Both the position numbers and the translations under genes were made by a program. A stretch of DNA of 18,919 nt from an uncultured Lachnospira sp. GTDB taxonomy: Bacteria; Bacillota; Clostridia; Lachnospirales; Lachnospiraceae. Under the pieces are notes generated by a model that saw nothing but the letters and a program-made list of their open reading frames with translations, was not told the origin of the DNA and made no database searches. The stretch covers positions 1-18,919 of the forward strand of contig CAKRKK010000019.1 in NCBI GenBank assembly GCA_934358235.1, read 5' to 3'. Every line of letters starts with the position of its first letter. Positions within the stretch are counted from its first letter, which is position 1. Shown here in pieces: positions 1 through 7,114 of this stretch.

Positions 1-5
1 AGAGG

Positions 6-50
6 AACTGCTGCAATGTGAAGATAATGCTTCTTGTTGTGGCAGTTTTT
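6..50 (+). terminator. Rho-independent terminator of an upstream gene outside the window
   Basis: An 18-bp imperfect stem (6-23 with 30-47, several G-U pairs and one mismatch) closes a 6-base loop and is followed by a T-rich run. The T-rich side points to a plus-strand transcript entering from the left. No coding region for that gene is visible in the window. Confidence 0.75.
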
Positions 51-135
51 ATTTATATGTCCCGATATCATTTAATTCATATAACATATAATTAATGCAA
101 CATCACAAGGATAAAAAATACACAAAAAAAATATA

Positions 136-164
136 TTGACATGTCAGAACTAACATGTTAGTAT
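136..164 (+). promoter_or_regulatory. uxuAB promoter
   Basis: A consensus -35 TTGACA (136-141) is followed after 17 bp by TAGTAT (159-164) as a plausible -10, giving a start near 171 and a leader of about 90 bases. Both promoter boxes lie inside or against the two palindromes described separately, which is the layout expected for repression by steric block. The promoter is read from the sequence; regulation is inferred. Confidence 0.65.
137..162. promoter_or_regulatory. Two palindromic operators overlapping the uxuA promoter
   Basis: TGACATGTCA (137-146) is a perfect 10-bp palindrome and ACTAACATGTTAGT (149-162) a perfect 14-bp palindrome. Their centres are 14 bp apart and both share an ACATGT core. 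The same 10-mer and the same 14-mer recur in the araC/transporter intergenic region. The nearby FadR-type GntR protein is the best candidate to bind them, but the AraC-type protein cannot be excluded. Confidence 0.7.
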
Positions 165-186
165 GTTGATAACAAATAATTGTTTA

Positions 187-247
187 ACGTAACATTTTTG
201 GTTACGTGAGATTTTATCATAAGCTTTATATTAAGTTTTATATTAAG
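187..247 (+). other. uxuA leader: small hairpin and 11-bp direct repeat
   Basis: ACGTAAC (187-193) can pair with GTTACGT (201-207) around a 7-base loop. Further down, TTTATATTAAG occurs twice (225-235 and 237-247); the second copy runs into the AAGGAGG ribosome binding site at 245-251. No T-run follows the hairpin, so it is not an obvious terminator. Its function is unknown. Confidence 0.4.
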
Positions 248-261
248 GAGGATTTTTTATT

Positions 262-1329
262 ATGGATATGACATTAAGATGGTATGGACCAGGATATGAC
301 AGCGTAACTCTTAAGCAGATCAGACAGATTCCGGGAGTTAAGAATGTTATTACAACACTTTTTGGCAAGCAGGCAGGAGAATTATGGCTGCCAGAAGAGA
401 TTGCAGAGCTTAAGAGAGTGGTTGAGGCAGAAGGCTTAGGAATAGCAGGTATTGAGTCAGTTAATGTTTCAGATGACATTAAGATTGGTACAGCTAAGAG
501 AGATGAGCATATTGATAATTATATCAAGACCTTACAGGCACTTGGTGAAGCAGATATTCATATGGTATGTTACAACTTTATGCCAGTATTTGACTGGACA
601 CGTTCTGAGCTTGCAAGAGTTAGAGAGGATGGCTCAACAGTTCTTGCTTATAATCAGGATACAGTAGATATGATTGATCCAGAGCACATGAAGGAATCAG
701 TTGAAAAGATGTCTAATGGTTTTGTTATGCCAGGCTGGGAGCCAGAAAGACTTGACCATCTTAAAGAGCTTTTTGAGATGTATAAGGATGTAGATGCTGA
801 TAAGCTCTTTAACAATCTTGTATATTTCCTTGAAGCTATCGGACCAGTATGTGAGAAGTATGATATAAAGATGGGTATCCATCCTGATGATCCAGCATGG
901 CCTATATTCGGACTTCCAAGAATCATGACAGGTAAGGCTTCTGTTACAAAGCTTCTGGATGCAGTTGATAAGCCTTATAATGGAATCACACTTTGTACAG
1001 GCTCATTTGGTTCTAACCAGAATAACGACATCTGTGAGATTATTAAAGCCTGCAGAGGCAGAATACCATTCGCACACGTAAGAAATCTTAAGTATAATTC
1101 TCCAAGAGATTTTGAGGAGGCTGCACATTTATCAACAGATGGCTCTATGGATATGTATAAGATTATGAAGACCTTACACGATACAGGCTTTGATGGTGTA
1201 ATCAGACCAGATCATGGAAGAATGATATGGGATGAGGTAGCTATGCCAGGTTATGGTCTTTATGACAGAGCATTAGGAGCAACATATCTTAATGGTTTAT
1301 GGGAAGCTATTGTTAAGTCAGAAAGATAA
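262..1329 (+). CDS. uxuA: D-mannonate dehydratase UxuA
   Basis: UxuA dehydrates D-mannonate to 2-keto-3-deoxy-D-gluconate in the cytoplasm, a late step of glucuronate breakdown. At 355 residues it has normal family length. The N-terminus (MTLRWYGPGYDSV) is typical, and the four expected metal ligands are all visible: H207 in GIHPDDPAWPIFG, C245 in LCTGS, H272 in FAHVRN and D317 in IRPDHGR. The start is supported by AAGGAGG at 245-251, ten bases upstream. It lies 69 bp before uxuB with no terminator between them, so the two are probably cotranscribed from the operator-covered promoter at 136-164. I see no defects in the reading frame. Confidence 0.96.
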   Translation: MDMTLRWYGPGYDSVTLKQIRQIPGVKNVITTLFGKQAGELWLPEEIAELKRVVEAEGLGIAGIESVNVSDDIKIGTAKRDEHIDNYIKTLQALGEADIHMVCYNFMPVFDWTRSELARVREDGSTVLAYNQDTVDMIDPEHMKESVEKMSNGFVMPGWEPERLDHLKELFEMYKDVDADKLFNNLVYFLEAIGPVCEKYDIKMGIHPDDPAWPIFGLPRIMTGKASVTKLLDAVDKPYNGITLCTGSFGSNQNNDICEIIKACRGRIPFAHVRNLKYNSPRDFEEAAHLSTDGSMDMYKIMKTLHDTGFDGVIRPDHGRMIWDEVAMPGYGLYDRALGATYLNGLWEAIVKSER

Positions 1330-1398
1330 TATCGTTGGCAGTCTGTATATCAGTTGATTAATGTATGCCCATAAGCGGGGTAAGAATGGAGGATTATT

Positions 1399-3006
1399 AT
1401 GAAGCTTTCAATAGAAGGTATTAAGGATAAAAAAGAATGGGAAAAGGCAGGAATAAAGCTTCCATCCTATGATGTAGAAAAGGTGGCTTCTGCTACAAAG
1501 AGTGCACCAGTATGGGTTCACTTTGGAATAGGTAATATTTTCAGAATCTTTATAGGAGGAATAGCAGATTCGCTGCTTGAACAGGGGTTATCAGATAAAG
1601 GCATTACCTGTGTTGAAACCTTTGATTATGATGTAGTTGACAAGATATATGAGCCATTTGACAATCTTGTTATGGCTGTTACCTTAAAGGAGGATGGAAG
1701 CACAGATAAGAAGGTGCTTGGTTCACTTACAGAGGCTGTTAAGGCACAGTCATCAGTTGAAGCAGAATGGTCAAGATTAAAGACAATATTTGCAAGTCCT
1801 AAGCTTCAGATGGTTTCATTTACAATAACAGAAAAGGGATATGCACTTCACGATGCAAAGGGAGAGTTTTTCCCATTTATAAAGAGTGATATTGACAATG
1901 GACCAGATAAAGCAGCATCAGCTATGGCAGTAGTGGCAGCACTTCTGTTTGAAAGATTTAATACGTGCAAGGCACCATTAGCTGTTGTATCTATGGATAA
2001 CTGCTCACATAACGGTGAAAAGTTAAGAAACTCAATAACAGAAATGGTAAGCGAATGGGCAAAGAAGGGCTTTGTGGGAGAAGATTTCGTTCAGTATGTT
2101 AACGATGAGAATACAATATCCTTCCCTTGGTCTATGATAGATAAGATTACTCCAAGACCAGCAGACACAGTTGCTAAGGCATTGGAGGAGGCTGGTGTTG
2201 AAGCTATGGCACCGGTTATTACATCTAAGAAAACATATATAGCTCCTTTTGTTAATGCTGAGGGACCACAGTATCTTGTTATAGAGGATAGATTCCCTAA
2301 TGGAAGACCACAGCTTGAAAAGGCTGGTGTATATATGACAGACAGGGATACTGTTAATAAGGTGGAGAGAATGAAGGTTACAACCTGCCTTAATCCATTG
2401 CATACAGCACTAGCTGTTTATGGCTGTGTATTAGGCTATGACCTGATAGCTGATGAGATGAAGGATAGTGAGCTTTCAGAGCTGGTAAGAAGGATAGGTC
2501 TGGTAGAGGGAATGCCAGTTGTTACTAATCCGGGAATTATAGATCCTGTGAAGTTTGCGGATGAGGTTATCAATGTCCGTATACCTAATCCATTTATGCC
2601 GGATACTCCACAAAGAATTGCGACAGATACCTCACAGAAGGTCGGAATAAGATATGGAGAAACAATCAAGGCATATGTAGCTAAGGATGGAAGTGCCAGT
2701 TCACTTACTGCTATTCCACTTGCAATAGCTGGCTGGTGCAGATATCTTCTTGGAGTGGATGATAATGGTGAGAGCTTTGAATTATCACCTGATCCTATGG
2801 CAGAAGAATTAAAAGAACAGCTTAAGGGAATTGTGATAGGTGATGCTTCAACATATACAGGACAGTTAAGAAACTTATTGTCAAATGCTAATATATTTGG
2901 TATAAATTTATACGAAGCTGGAATTGGCGATAAGATAGAGAATATGTTTATTGAAGAAATATCAGGAAAAGGTGCTGTAAGAGAAACACTTAGAAAGTAT
3001 CTTTAA
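1399..3006 (+). CDS. uxuB: Fructuronate reductase (D-mannonate oxidoreductase) UxuB
   Basis: This 535-residue protein belongs to the mannitol/mannonate dehydrogenase family (polyol-specific long-chain dehydrogenases). It would reduce D-fructuronate to D-mannonate with NADH, supplying UxuA. The nucleotide-binding start shows WVHFGIGNIFR (about residues 39-49). The C-terminal catalytic block is MKVTTCLNPLHTALA, with K326, N332 and H335. In E. coli UxuB and mannitol dehydrogenase as I recall them, the Lys-Asn spacing is one residue shorter. A tagaturonate reductase (UxaB-like) is an alternative, but the place next to uxuA favours UxuB. GGAGG at 1388-1392 sits six bases before the ATG. The operon ends at the terminator at 3047-3100. 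Confidence 0.88.
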   Translation: MKLSIEGIKDKKEWEKAGIKLPSYDVEKVASATKSAPVWVHFGIGNIFRIFIGGIADSLLEQGLSDKGITCVETFDYDVVDKIYEPFDNLVMAVTLKEDGSTDKKVLGSLTEAVKAQSSVEAEWSRLKTIFASPKLQMVSFTITEKGYALHDAKGEFFPFIKSDIDNGPDKAASAMAVVAALLFERFNTCKAPLAVVSMDNCSHNGEKLRNSITEMVSEWAKKGFVGEDFVQYVNDENTISFPWSMIDKITPRPADTVAKALEEAGVEAMAPVITSKKTYIAPFVNAEGPQYLVIEDRFPNGRPQLEKAGVYMTDRDTVNKVERMKVTTCLNPLHTALAVYGCVLGYDLIADEMKDSELSELVRRIGLVEGMPVVTNPGIIDPVKFADEVINVRIPNPFMPDTPQRIATDTSQKVGIRYGETIKAYVAKDGSASSLTAIPLAIAGWCRYLLGVDDNGESFELSPDPMAEELKEQLKGIVIGDASTYTGQLRNLLSNANIFGINLYEAGIGDKIENMFIEEISGKGAVRETLRKYL

Positions 3007-3046
3007 TTCAATATTATGATGTAATGTATTGCTGGGAATATATATT

Positions 3047-3100
3047 GCCGTTTGGAGCTGCCTGCTTATGTAATAAGCGGGCTCTGAACGGCTTTGTTTT
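3047..3100 (+). terminator. Terminator of the uxuAB operon
   Basis: GCCGTT (3047-3052) pairs with AACGGC (3087-3092). An inner stem, GAGC with GCTC and GCTTAT (3064-3069) with ATAAGC (3073-3078), extends it with small bulges and a 3-base loop. TTTGTTTT follows, then ATATTTTT. It separates uxuB from the gntR gene, so gntR probably has its own promoter or depends on read-through. Confidence 0.8.
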
Positions 3101-3200
3101 ATATTTTTGTATGAGCAGTATAATACTTTGACTGTAATCAGTTCAGTAGAATTACGCACTCAGGCTGACATATAAAAATACATGGAAAGGCTGTATAGTT

Positions 3201-3863
3201 ATGGAAAAATCATTAAATGAAGAAGTGTATGAAAAGTTAAAGCATGACATAATGAATTTTGAGCTGCTTCCGGGAGATTCTATAAGTGCCCAGAAGCTTG
3301 CCATAAGATATGATGTGTCAAGAACACCTGCAAGAGAAGCGATAGTTAATCTTGAAAAGGAAGGACTTTTAAAGATAATACCACAGTCAGGTACATATGT
3401 AGCCTGTATTAACTGCAGGCGTTCAGAGCAGGAATGGTTTGTAAGAAAAAGTCTGGAAATAGGAATGGTTGATGCGATATTTGAGAATGCCAATGACAGT
3501 ATGTTAGATAAGATGACACAGCTTAATAACCGTCTTATTAATTATGATGCAGAAAAGGAAGCTGTACCAAGAATAGAAATAGATAACCAGTTTCACGAGC
3601 TGATATATGAATGCTCAGGAGAACAGCTTGCTAGGAATATAATCCAGACACAGATGAGCCATTATAACAGAATAAGGTATCTTGCAGAGCTGAATAAAAG
3701 CATAAGCGCAAAGACCAATGATGAGCACGAAATGCTTATAGAAGCAATAAAAAATAAAGATAAGAGAATGTATCTTCGTGTTATAAAGGCACATATAAGC
3801 AGAATATTTAATGAGCTTGATAAGCTTAAGGGAATATATCCAGAATATTTTGAAAAAAACTGA
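3201..3863 (+). CDS. GntR-family transcription regulator, FadR subfamily (FCD domain)
   Basis: A 220-residue DNA-binding regulator. Residues 3-70 form a winged helix-turn-helix (SISAQKLAIRYDVSRTPAREAI, then LEKEGLLKIIPQSGTYV). Residues 75-205 form an all-helical FCD ligand domain. The usual metal ligands can be placed as D128 and H132 (DNQFHELI), H176 (DEHEMLIEAI) and H198 (KAHISRI). Such proteins commonly sense sugar acids, and the position after uxuAB suggests it responds to a uronate intermediate and binds the ACATGT-core palindromes at 137-162 and 5303-5360 (inference). The start follows a modest AAAGG at 3186-3190. A possible promoter of its own is TATAAT at 3119-3124 with TTGTTT 19 bp upstream (3094-3099), which is weak. 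It is convergent with araC. Confidence 0.9.
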   Translation: MEKSLNEEVYEKLKHDIMNFELLPGDSISAQKLAIRYDVSRTPAREAIVNLEKEGLLKIIPQSGTYVACINCRRSEQEWFVRKSLEIGMVDAIFENANDSMLDKMTQLNNRLINYDAEKEAVPRIEIDNQFHELIYECSGEQLARNIIQTQMSHYNRIRYLAELNKSISAKTNDEHEMLIEAIKNKDKRMYLRVIKAHISRIFNELDKLKGIYPEYFEKN

Positions 3864-3938
3864 CGTAATATAATATGATGTGAGTGTCAAAAGTGAATTT
3901 TGCCACTTACATCATTTATCATTACGGCAGTCTTTTTT
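3852..3938. terminator. Large inverted repeat, bidirectional terminator between gntR and araC
   Basis: Nearly the whole 86-bp gap folds on itself. An A-run (3853-3859) faces a T-run (3933-3938); then come CTG/CAG, CGTAAT (3864-3869) with ATTACG (3921-3926), a 12-bp stem 3875-3886 with 3904-3915 (one G-U), and an inner CAAAA with TTTTG around a short loop. The A-run and T-run at the two ends would give a U-tail on either strand, as expected for two convergent genes. Its core contains the GTGTCAAAAG motif that recurs elsewhere in the window. Confidence 0.7.
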
Positions 3939-3948
3939 GATTTATAGC

Positions 3949-5169
3949 TTATTTGTGTTGTATCATTTCGCGGTATTGCGTAGGAGTCATCTGTTTAAGC
4001 TTTTTAAAAAGCTTGGTGAAATAGTTGACATCATTGATTCCACATTGTACGGCAATATCCTGAATAGCTGACTGTGTTGTATTGAGCAGATATATTGCGT
4101 GCTCAATTCTTTTATTATTGACGAAATTAGTCAGAGTCATTCCGGTTTCCTTCTTAAACAGAGTAGATAAATAGCTGCTGTTTAATAAGAATTCTTCAGA
4201 TATGGCGTTGAGGCTTAAATCTGCTGTAAGGTTAAAGGATATATAATTGATTATATTCTGTATAGGCTTGCTGTAGGTGCGTAATGAATATGACTGCACC
4301 AGCAGACAGTACTTTCTTGTTATTTCGCTTTCCAGAGCTTCAAGCTGTGAAACAGAGGTGCAGGCTTCTATCCTGATTGAAAACTTTCGTGATATTTCAT
4401 CAAGATGAACAGGGTGCACATAGGCTGTCTGCGCAGCCTTGCGGCACAGCGTATTCAGTATGATCATAAGGTTCTTTCTATCACGTATGGAATCAGACAG
4501 GCGGGGCTTTATATCAGAACAATTCAGGCGCTTCATATTCTCAACAGCCTTATAATCCCCATGTGAAATATATTCCATAAGTATAGCTTCGTTTTTATAA
4601 CGCTCTTCTAGAGAATCCACAGACTTCTGAGTAGGCGTAGGGGTATCTTCCTTGTATGAATTAGAAGAAAGTGCCTTGCCGATACGCTTTTTCTCAATAG
4701 TATAACTATCCCAGAGCTTGCTGCACAGACAGTTGATTATGCCGGAAATACAGCGCTCATCAGCAAATATAGTAAGCGATGAGAAGTATAGCTGCATAAA
4801 CTCATTAAAGTGTGCAGGGATGGAATTGTAAGAGCATAAATCTTTAATTCTCTGTTCAGTATATTTCTCAAAGGAAAACGGACCAGCCATAAATACATTG
4901 CTGCTATCAGGAAGCTTAATATAAATGTATTCACAGGACAGGTTATCGTGTACCGACAAAATAGTATTATCCTTTACATTAGAGCTGATAAAGTCGCTGA
5001 ATTCATTCTGCCTGCCATCAAAAGAAGCTTCTTTATAAATGTTTTGTCTAAGTTCACCATCAAATTGATTATTCCACTTATAAGGTGGTTCTATTATATA
5101 GCTTGGGACTTTTATCTGTGATAATAGCTCCCTTGTGTAATCTAAATATACTTTATAGTCCATATCCAT
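3949..5169 (-). CDS. AraC-family transcription regulator with large N-terminal sensor region
   Basis: 406 residues. The C-terminal 100 (about 303-402) are a typical AraC double helix-turn-helix: LSLNAISEEFLLNSSYLSTL, FKKETGMTLTNFV, IQDIAVQCGINDVNYFTKLF and the closing MTPTQYR. Residues 1-150 form a possible ligand-sensing domain that I cannot assign to a known fold. Residues 190-300 resemble the helical linker seen in many clostridial AraC regulators of sugar genes (RKNLMIILNTLCRKAAQ, then VHPVHLDEISRKF). There is no transmembrane segment, so it is cytoplasmic. The start has GGAG (5178-5175 on the minus strand) five bases away; a second ATG two codons in is possible. It is divergent from the transporter-uidA operon, which it probably activates (inference). 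Confidence 0.9.
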   Translation of the reverse strand: MDMDYKVYLDYTRELLSQIKVPSYIIEPPYKWNNQFDGELRQNIYKEASFDGRQNEFSDFISSNVKDNTILSVHDNLSCEYIYIKLPDSSNVFMAGPFSFEKYTEQRIKDLCSYNSIPAHFNEFMQLYFSSLTIFADERCISGIINCLCSKLWDSYTIEKKRIGKALSSNSYKEDTPTPTQKSVDSLEERYKNEAILMEYISHGDYKAVENMKRLNCSDIKPRLSDSIRDRKNLMIILNTLCRKAAQTAYVHPVHLDEISRKFSIRIEACTSVSQLEALESEITRKYCLLVQSYSLRTYSKPIQNIINYISFNLTADLSLNAISEEFLLNSSYLSTLFKKETGMTLTNFVNNKRIEHAIYLLNTTQSAIQDIAVQCGINDVNYFTKLFKKLKQMTPTQYREMIQHK

Positions 5170-5227
5170 ATATGCTCCAGTCTGTGTTCTAACTTATATT
5201 CTTACAACGTACATTCTTACATAAGAA

Positions 5228-5256
5228 ATTATAGCATAAGTCAGGTTAAAATCCAA
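5228..5256 (-). promoter_or_regulatory. Candidate araC promoter
   Basis: On the minus strand, TTGGAT (5256-5251) and a perfect TATAAT (5233-5228) are separated by 17 bp, about 60 bases ahead of the araC start. The -35 box is only a partial match. Confidence 0.5.
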
Positions 5257-5302
5257 TTATTTCATTACTGTTTTGAAAAAATGTATATAAATATAGCATA
5301 TC

Positions 5303-5360
5303 TGACATGTCACTTGTGCAAGAACTGACATGTTAATGAATTCAAAACTAACATGTTAGT
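5303..5360. promoter_or_regulatory. Three evenly spaced ACATGT-core operators between araC and the transporter
   Basis: TGACATGTCA (5303-5312), the hybrid TGACATGTTA (5326-5335) and ACTAACATGTTAGT (5347-5360) have centres exactly 23 bp apart. The first and third are identical to the two operators in front of uxuA. The middle one joins a half-site of each type. This links the transporter-uidA operon, and possibly araC, to the same regulator as uxuAB. Confidence 0.7.
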
Positions 5361-5377
5361 AAAATTTCAATATTCAT

Positions 5378-5423
5378 TAGTACAATTTTTACCATAAAAA
5401 TTGGACAGGTAAAAATTGTACTA
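5378..5423. promoter_or_regulatory. Perfect 16-bp inverted repeat with three TAAAAATTG half-sites
   Basis: TAGTACAATTTTTACC (5378-5393) and its exact reverse complement (5408-5423) flank a 14-bp spacer. The spacer contains a further TAAAAATTG (5395-5403), so this 9-mer is present twice on the plus strand with a 15-bp offset (5395-5403, 5410-5418) and once on the minus strand (5391-5383). The left arm also forms a 21-bp palindrome with the middle copy. The arrangement suggests a regulator site unlike the ACATGT operators; the neighbouring AraC-type protein is a candidate. Confidence 0.6.
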
Positions 5424-5427
5424 TAAA
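5401..5427 (+). promoter_or_regulatory. Candidate promoter of the transporter-uidA operon
   Basis: TTGGAC (5401-5406) and TATAAA (5422-5427) are separated by only 15 bp, shorter than the usual 17. A suboptimal spacer would fit a promoter that needs an activator, and the boxes lie within the TAAAAATTG cluster. The leader to the ATG at 5616 would be about 180 bases; in it I see only a small hairpin (CAGCAC 5489-5494 with GTGCTG 5501-5506) and no clear attenuator. Confidence 0.35.
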
Positions 5428-5615
5428 TACTAAAATTTGTAATAACTATAAAACAATAAAAAGGGTATCATTAAATCATAGAAAACAACAGCACATCAAG
5501 GTGCTGATAATATTTAAGGACGTCTTTAAAGCAAACAGATTCAATAATTATTATGCACAAAAAAACAAAAAAATATGCTGGTACGGAATGTTAGTACGAG
5601 AATGGAGGTTATACA

Positions 5616-7010
5616 ATGAATGAGGTTAATGGAAAGGTAAAACCTTTCGGAATAAAGGATAAGCTGGGCTATATGTTTGGCGATTTTGGTAATGATTTTA
5701 CGTTTTTGCTATCTGCAATGTTTCTTCTTAAATTCTACACAGATGTTATGGGCGTTTCAGCAGCACTTGTAGGTCTTATGATGATGGCAGCAAGATTCGT
5801 TGATGCGATAACAGATGTAACTATGGGACAGATTGTTGATAGAAGCAGACCTGGTAAGAAAGGTAAGTTCGCTCCTTGGATAAGACGTATGTGTGGTCCA
5901 GTTGCAGTTGCTTCATTTCTGATGTATGCAACATATTTCAAGGGAATGCCAATGGGCTTTAAGATATTCTGGATGTTCTTCACATATCTTCTCTGGGGAA
6001 GCGTATGTTACACAGGAGTTAATATTCCTTATGGTTCAATGGCATCTGCAATTTCAGATAACCCAACAGACAGAACATCACTTTCTAACTGGAGAACAAT
6101 TGGTGCAACACTTGCACAGACAGCTATTGGTGTTATATTACCACTTGTAGTATATTATACAGATGCAGCAGGTAATTCAGTATTATCTGGCGAAAAGATG
6201 ATGATTGGAGCATTAATCTGCTCAATAGGTGCAGTTATATGCTATATGCTCTGCTATCATATGACCACAGAAAGAGTTAAGGTAGAACAGAATACACAGA
6301 AGTTCTCATTCAAGGAACTCATTAAGCAGCTTGTTCATAATAAGTCATTAATAGGAATTATTGTATGTGCATTAGTATTCTTACTTGCACAGTTATCATT
6401 AAGCAATATGAATGCTTATGTATATCCTAATTACTTTGGTAACATAAAGGCTATGTCTATTGCAAGTCTTGCAGGAACAGTTGTTATACTTGCACTTTCA
6501 ACCTTTATAGTAAAGCTTGCTTCAAAGATAGGTAAAAAAGAATTATCAATGATAGGATGCTTTATAAGTGCAGCTTCTTTCATATTATTATTCATAATTC
6601 ATACACACAATGTATGGGTATGGGTAGGATTAATAATCGTAGCTACAATAGGAACTTCAATGTTCAATATGGTAATATGGGCTATGATCACAGATGTAAT
6701 TGACGAGTCAGAGGTTCAGACAGGAGTCCGTCAGGACGGAACAATTTATTCAGTATATTCATTTGCAAGAAAGCTTGGACAGGCTTGTTCATCAGGTTTA
6801 TCAGGAGTGCTTCTTTCAATAATAGGATATACTTCATTAACAGCCTTTGATCCAAAGGTAGTAGACGGAATATATAACATTACCTGCCTTGTTCCAGCAG
6901 GAGGAATGATATTACTTTTACTTGCTTTATGGTTCTTATATCCTCTTAACAAGAAGAGAGTTGAAGAGAATGCAGAGAAGCTTAGAATTAAGAGAAGTGA
7001 AAACGCATAG
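5616..7010 (+). CDS. GPH-family sugar:cation symporter, probable glucuronide importer
   Basis: A 464-residue membrane protein of the glycoside-pentoside-hexuronide:cation symporter family (MFS fold, about 12 transmembrane helices). Family signatures are the N-terminal DKLGYMFGDFGNDFTF (residues 15-30) and the block around residues 60-76 (RFVDAITDVTMGQIVDR), followed by a basic loop RPGKKGKFAPWIRR. A polar central loop lies around TTERVKVEQNTQKF. It would import a glucuronide with H+ or Na+. The role follows from the family, which includes UidB/GusB, and from uidA immediately downstream; substrate choice is inference. GGAGG at 5604-5608 fixes the start. The gap to uidA is 104 bp and contains a GC-rich hairpin. 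Confidence 0.9.
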   Translation: MNEVNGKVKPFGIKDKLGYMFGDFGNDFTFLLSAMFLLKFYTDVMGVSAALVGLMMMAARFVDAITDVTMGQIVDRSRPGKKGKFAPWIRRMCGPVAVASFLMYATYFKGMPMGFKIFWMFFTYLLWGSVCYTGVNIPYGSMASAISDNPTDRTSLSNWRTIGATLAQTAIGVILPLVVYYTDAAGNSVLSGEKMMIGALICSIGAVICYMLCYHMTTERVKVEQNTQKFSFKELIKQLVHNKSLIGIIVCALVFLLAQLSLSNMNAYVYPNYFGNIKAMSIASLAGTVVILALSTFIVKLASKIGKKELSMIGCFISAASFILLFIIHTHNVWVWVGLIIVATIGTSMFNMVIWAMITDVIDESEVQTGVRQDGTIYSVYSFARKLGQACSSGLSGVLLSIIGYTSLTAFDPKVVDGIYNITCLVPAGGMILLLLALWFLYPLNKKRVEENAEKLRIKRSENA

Positions 7011-7035
7011 TGCAAAACAATCCGTAGGTATTAAA

Positions 7036-7056
7036 GTCGGGGCGTTTGCCCCCGAC
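7036..7056 (+). other. GC-rich hairpin between transporter and uidA
   Basis: GTCGGGG (7036-7042) pairs with CCCCGAC at the 3' side (to 7056) around a short loop, unusually GC-rich for this region. No T-run follows, so it is more likely an intercistronic mRNA-stabilising or processing hairpin, or a weak attenuator, than a terminator. Confidence 0.55.
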
Positions 7057-7114
7057 ATCATTTGAAAAATAAAATTATGATACAAAATTATTTAAATCAC
7101 AGGAGGAATCAATT

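Noticed and set aside
3880..4071. Short plus-strand open frame (63 codons)
   Set aside because: It begins inside the gntR/araC terminator hairpin and runs antisense to the AraC helix-turn-helix region. It has no ribosome binding site.
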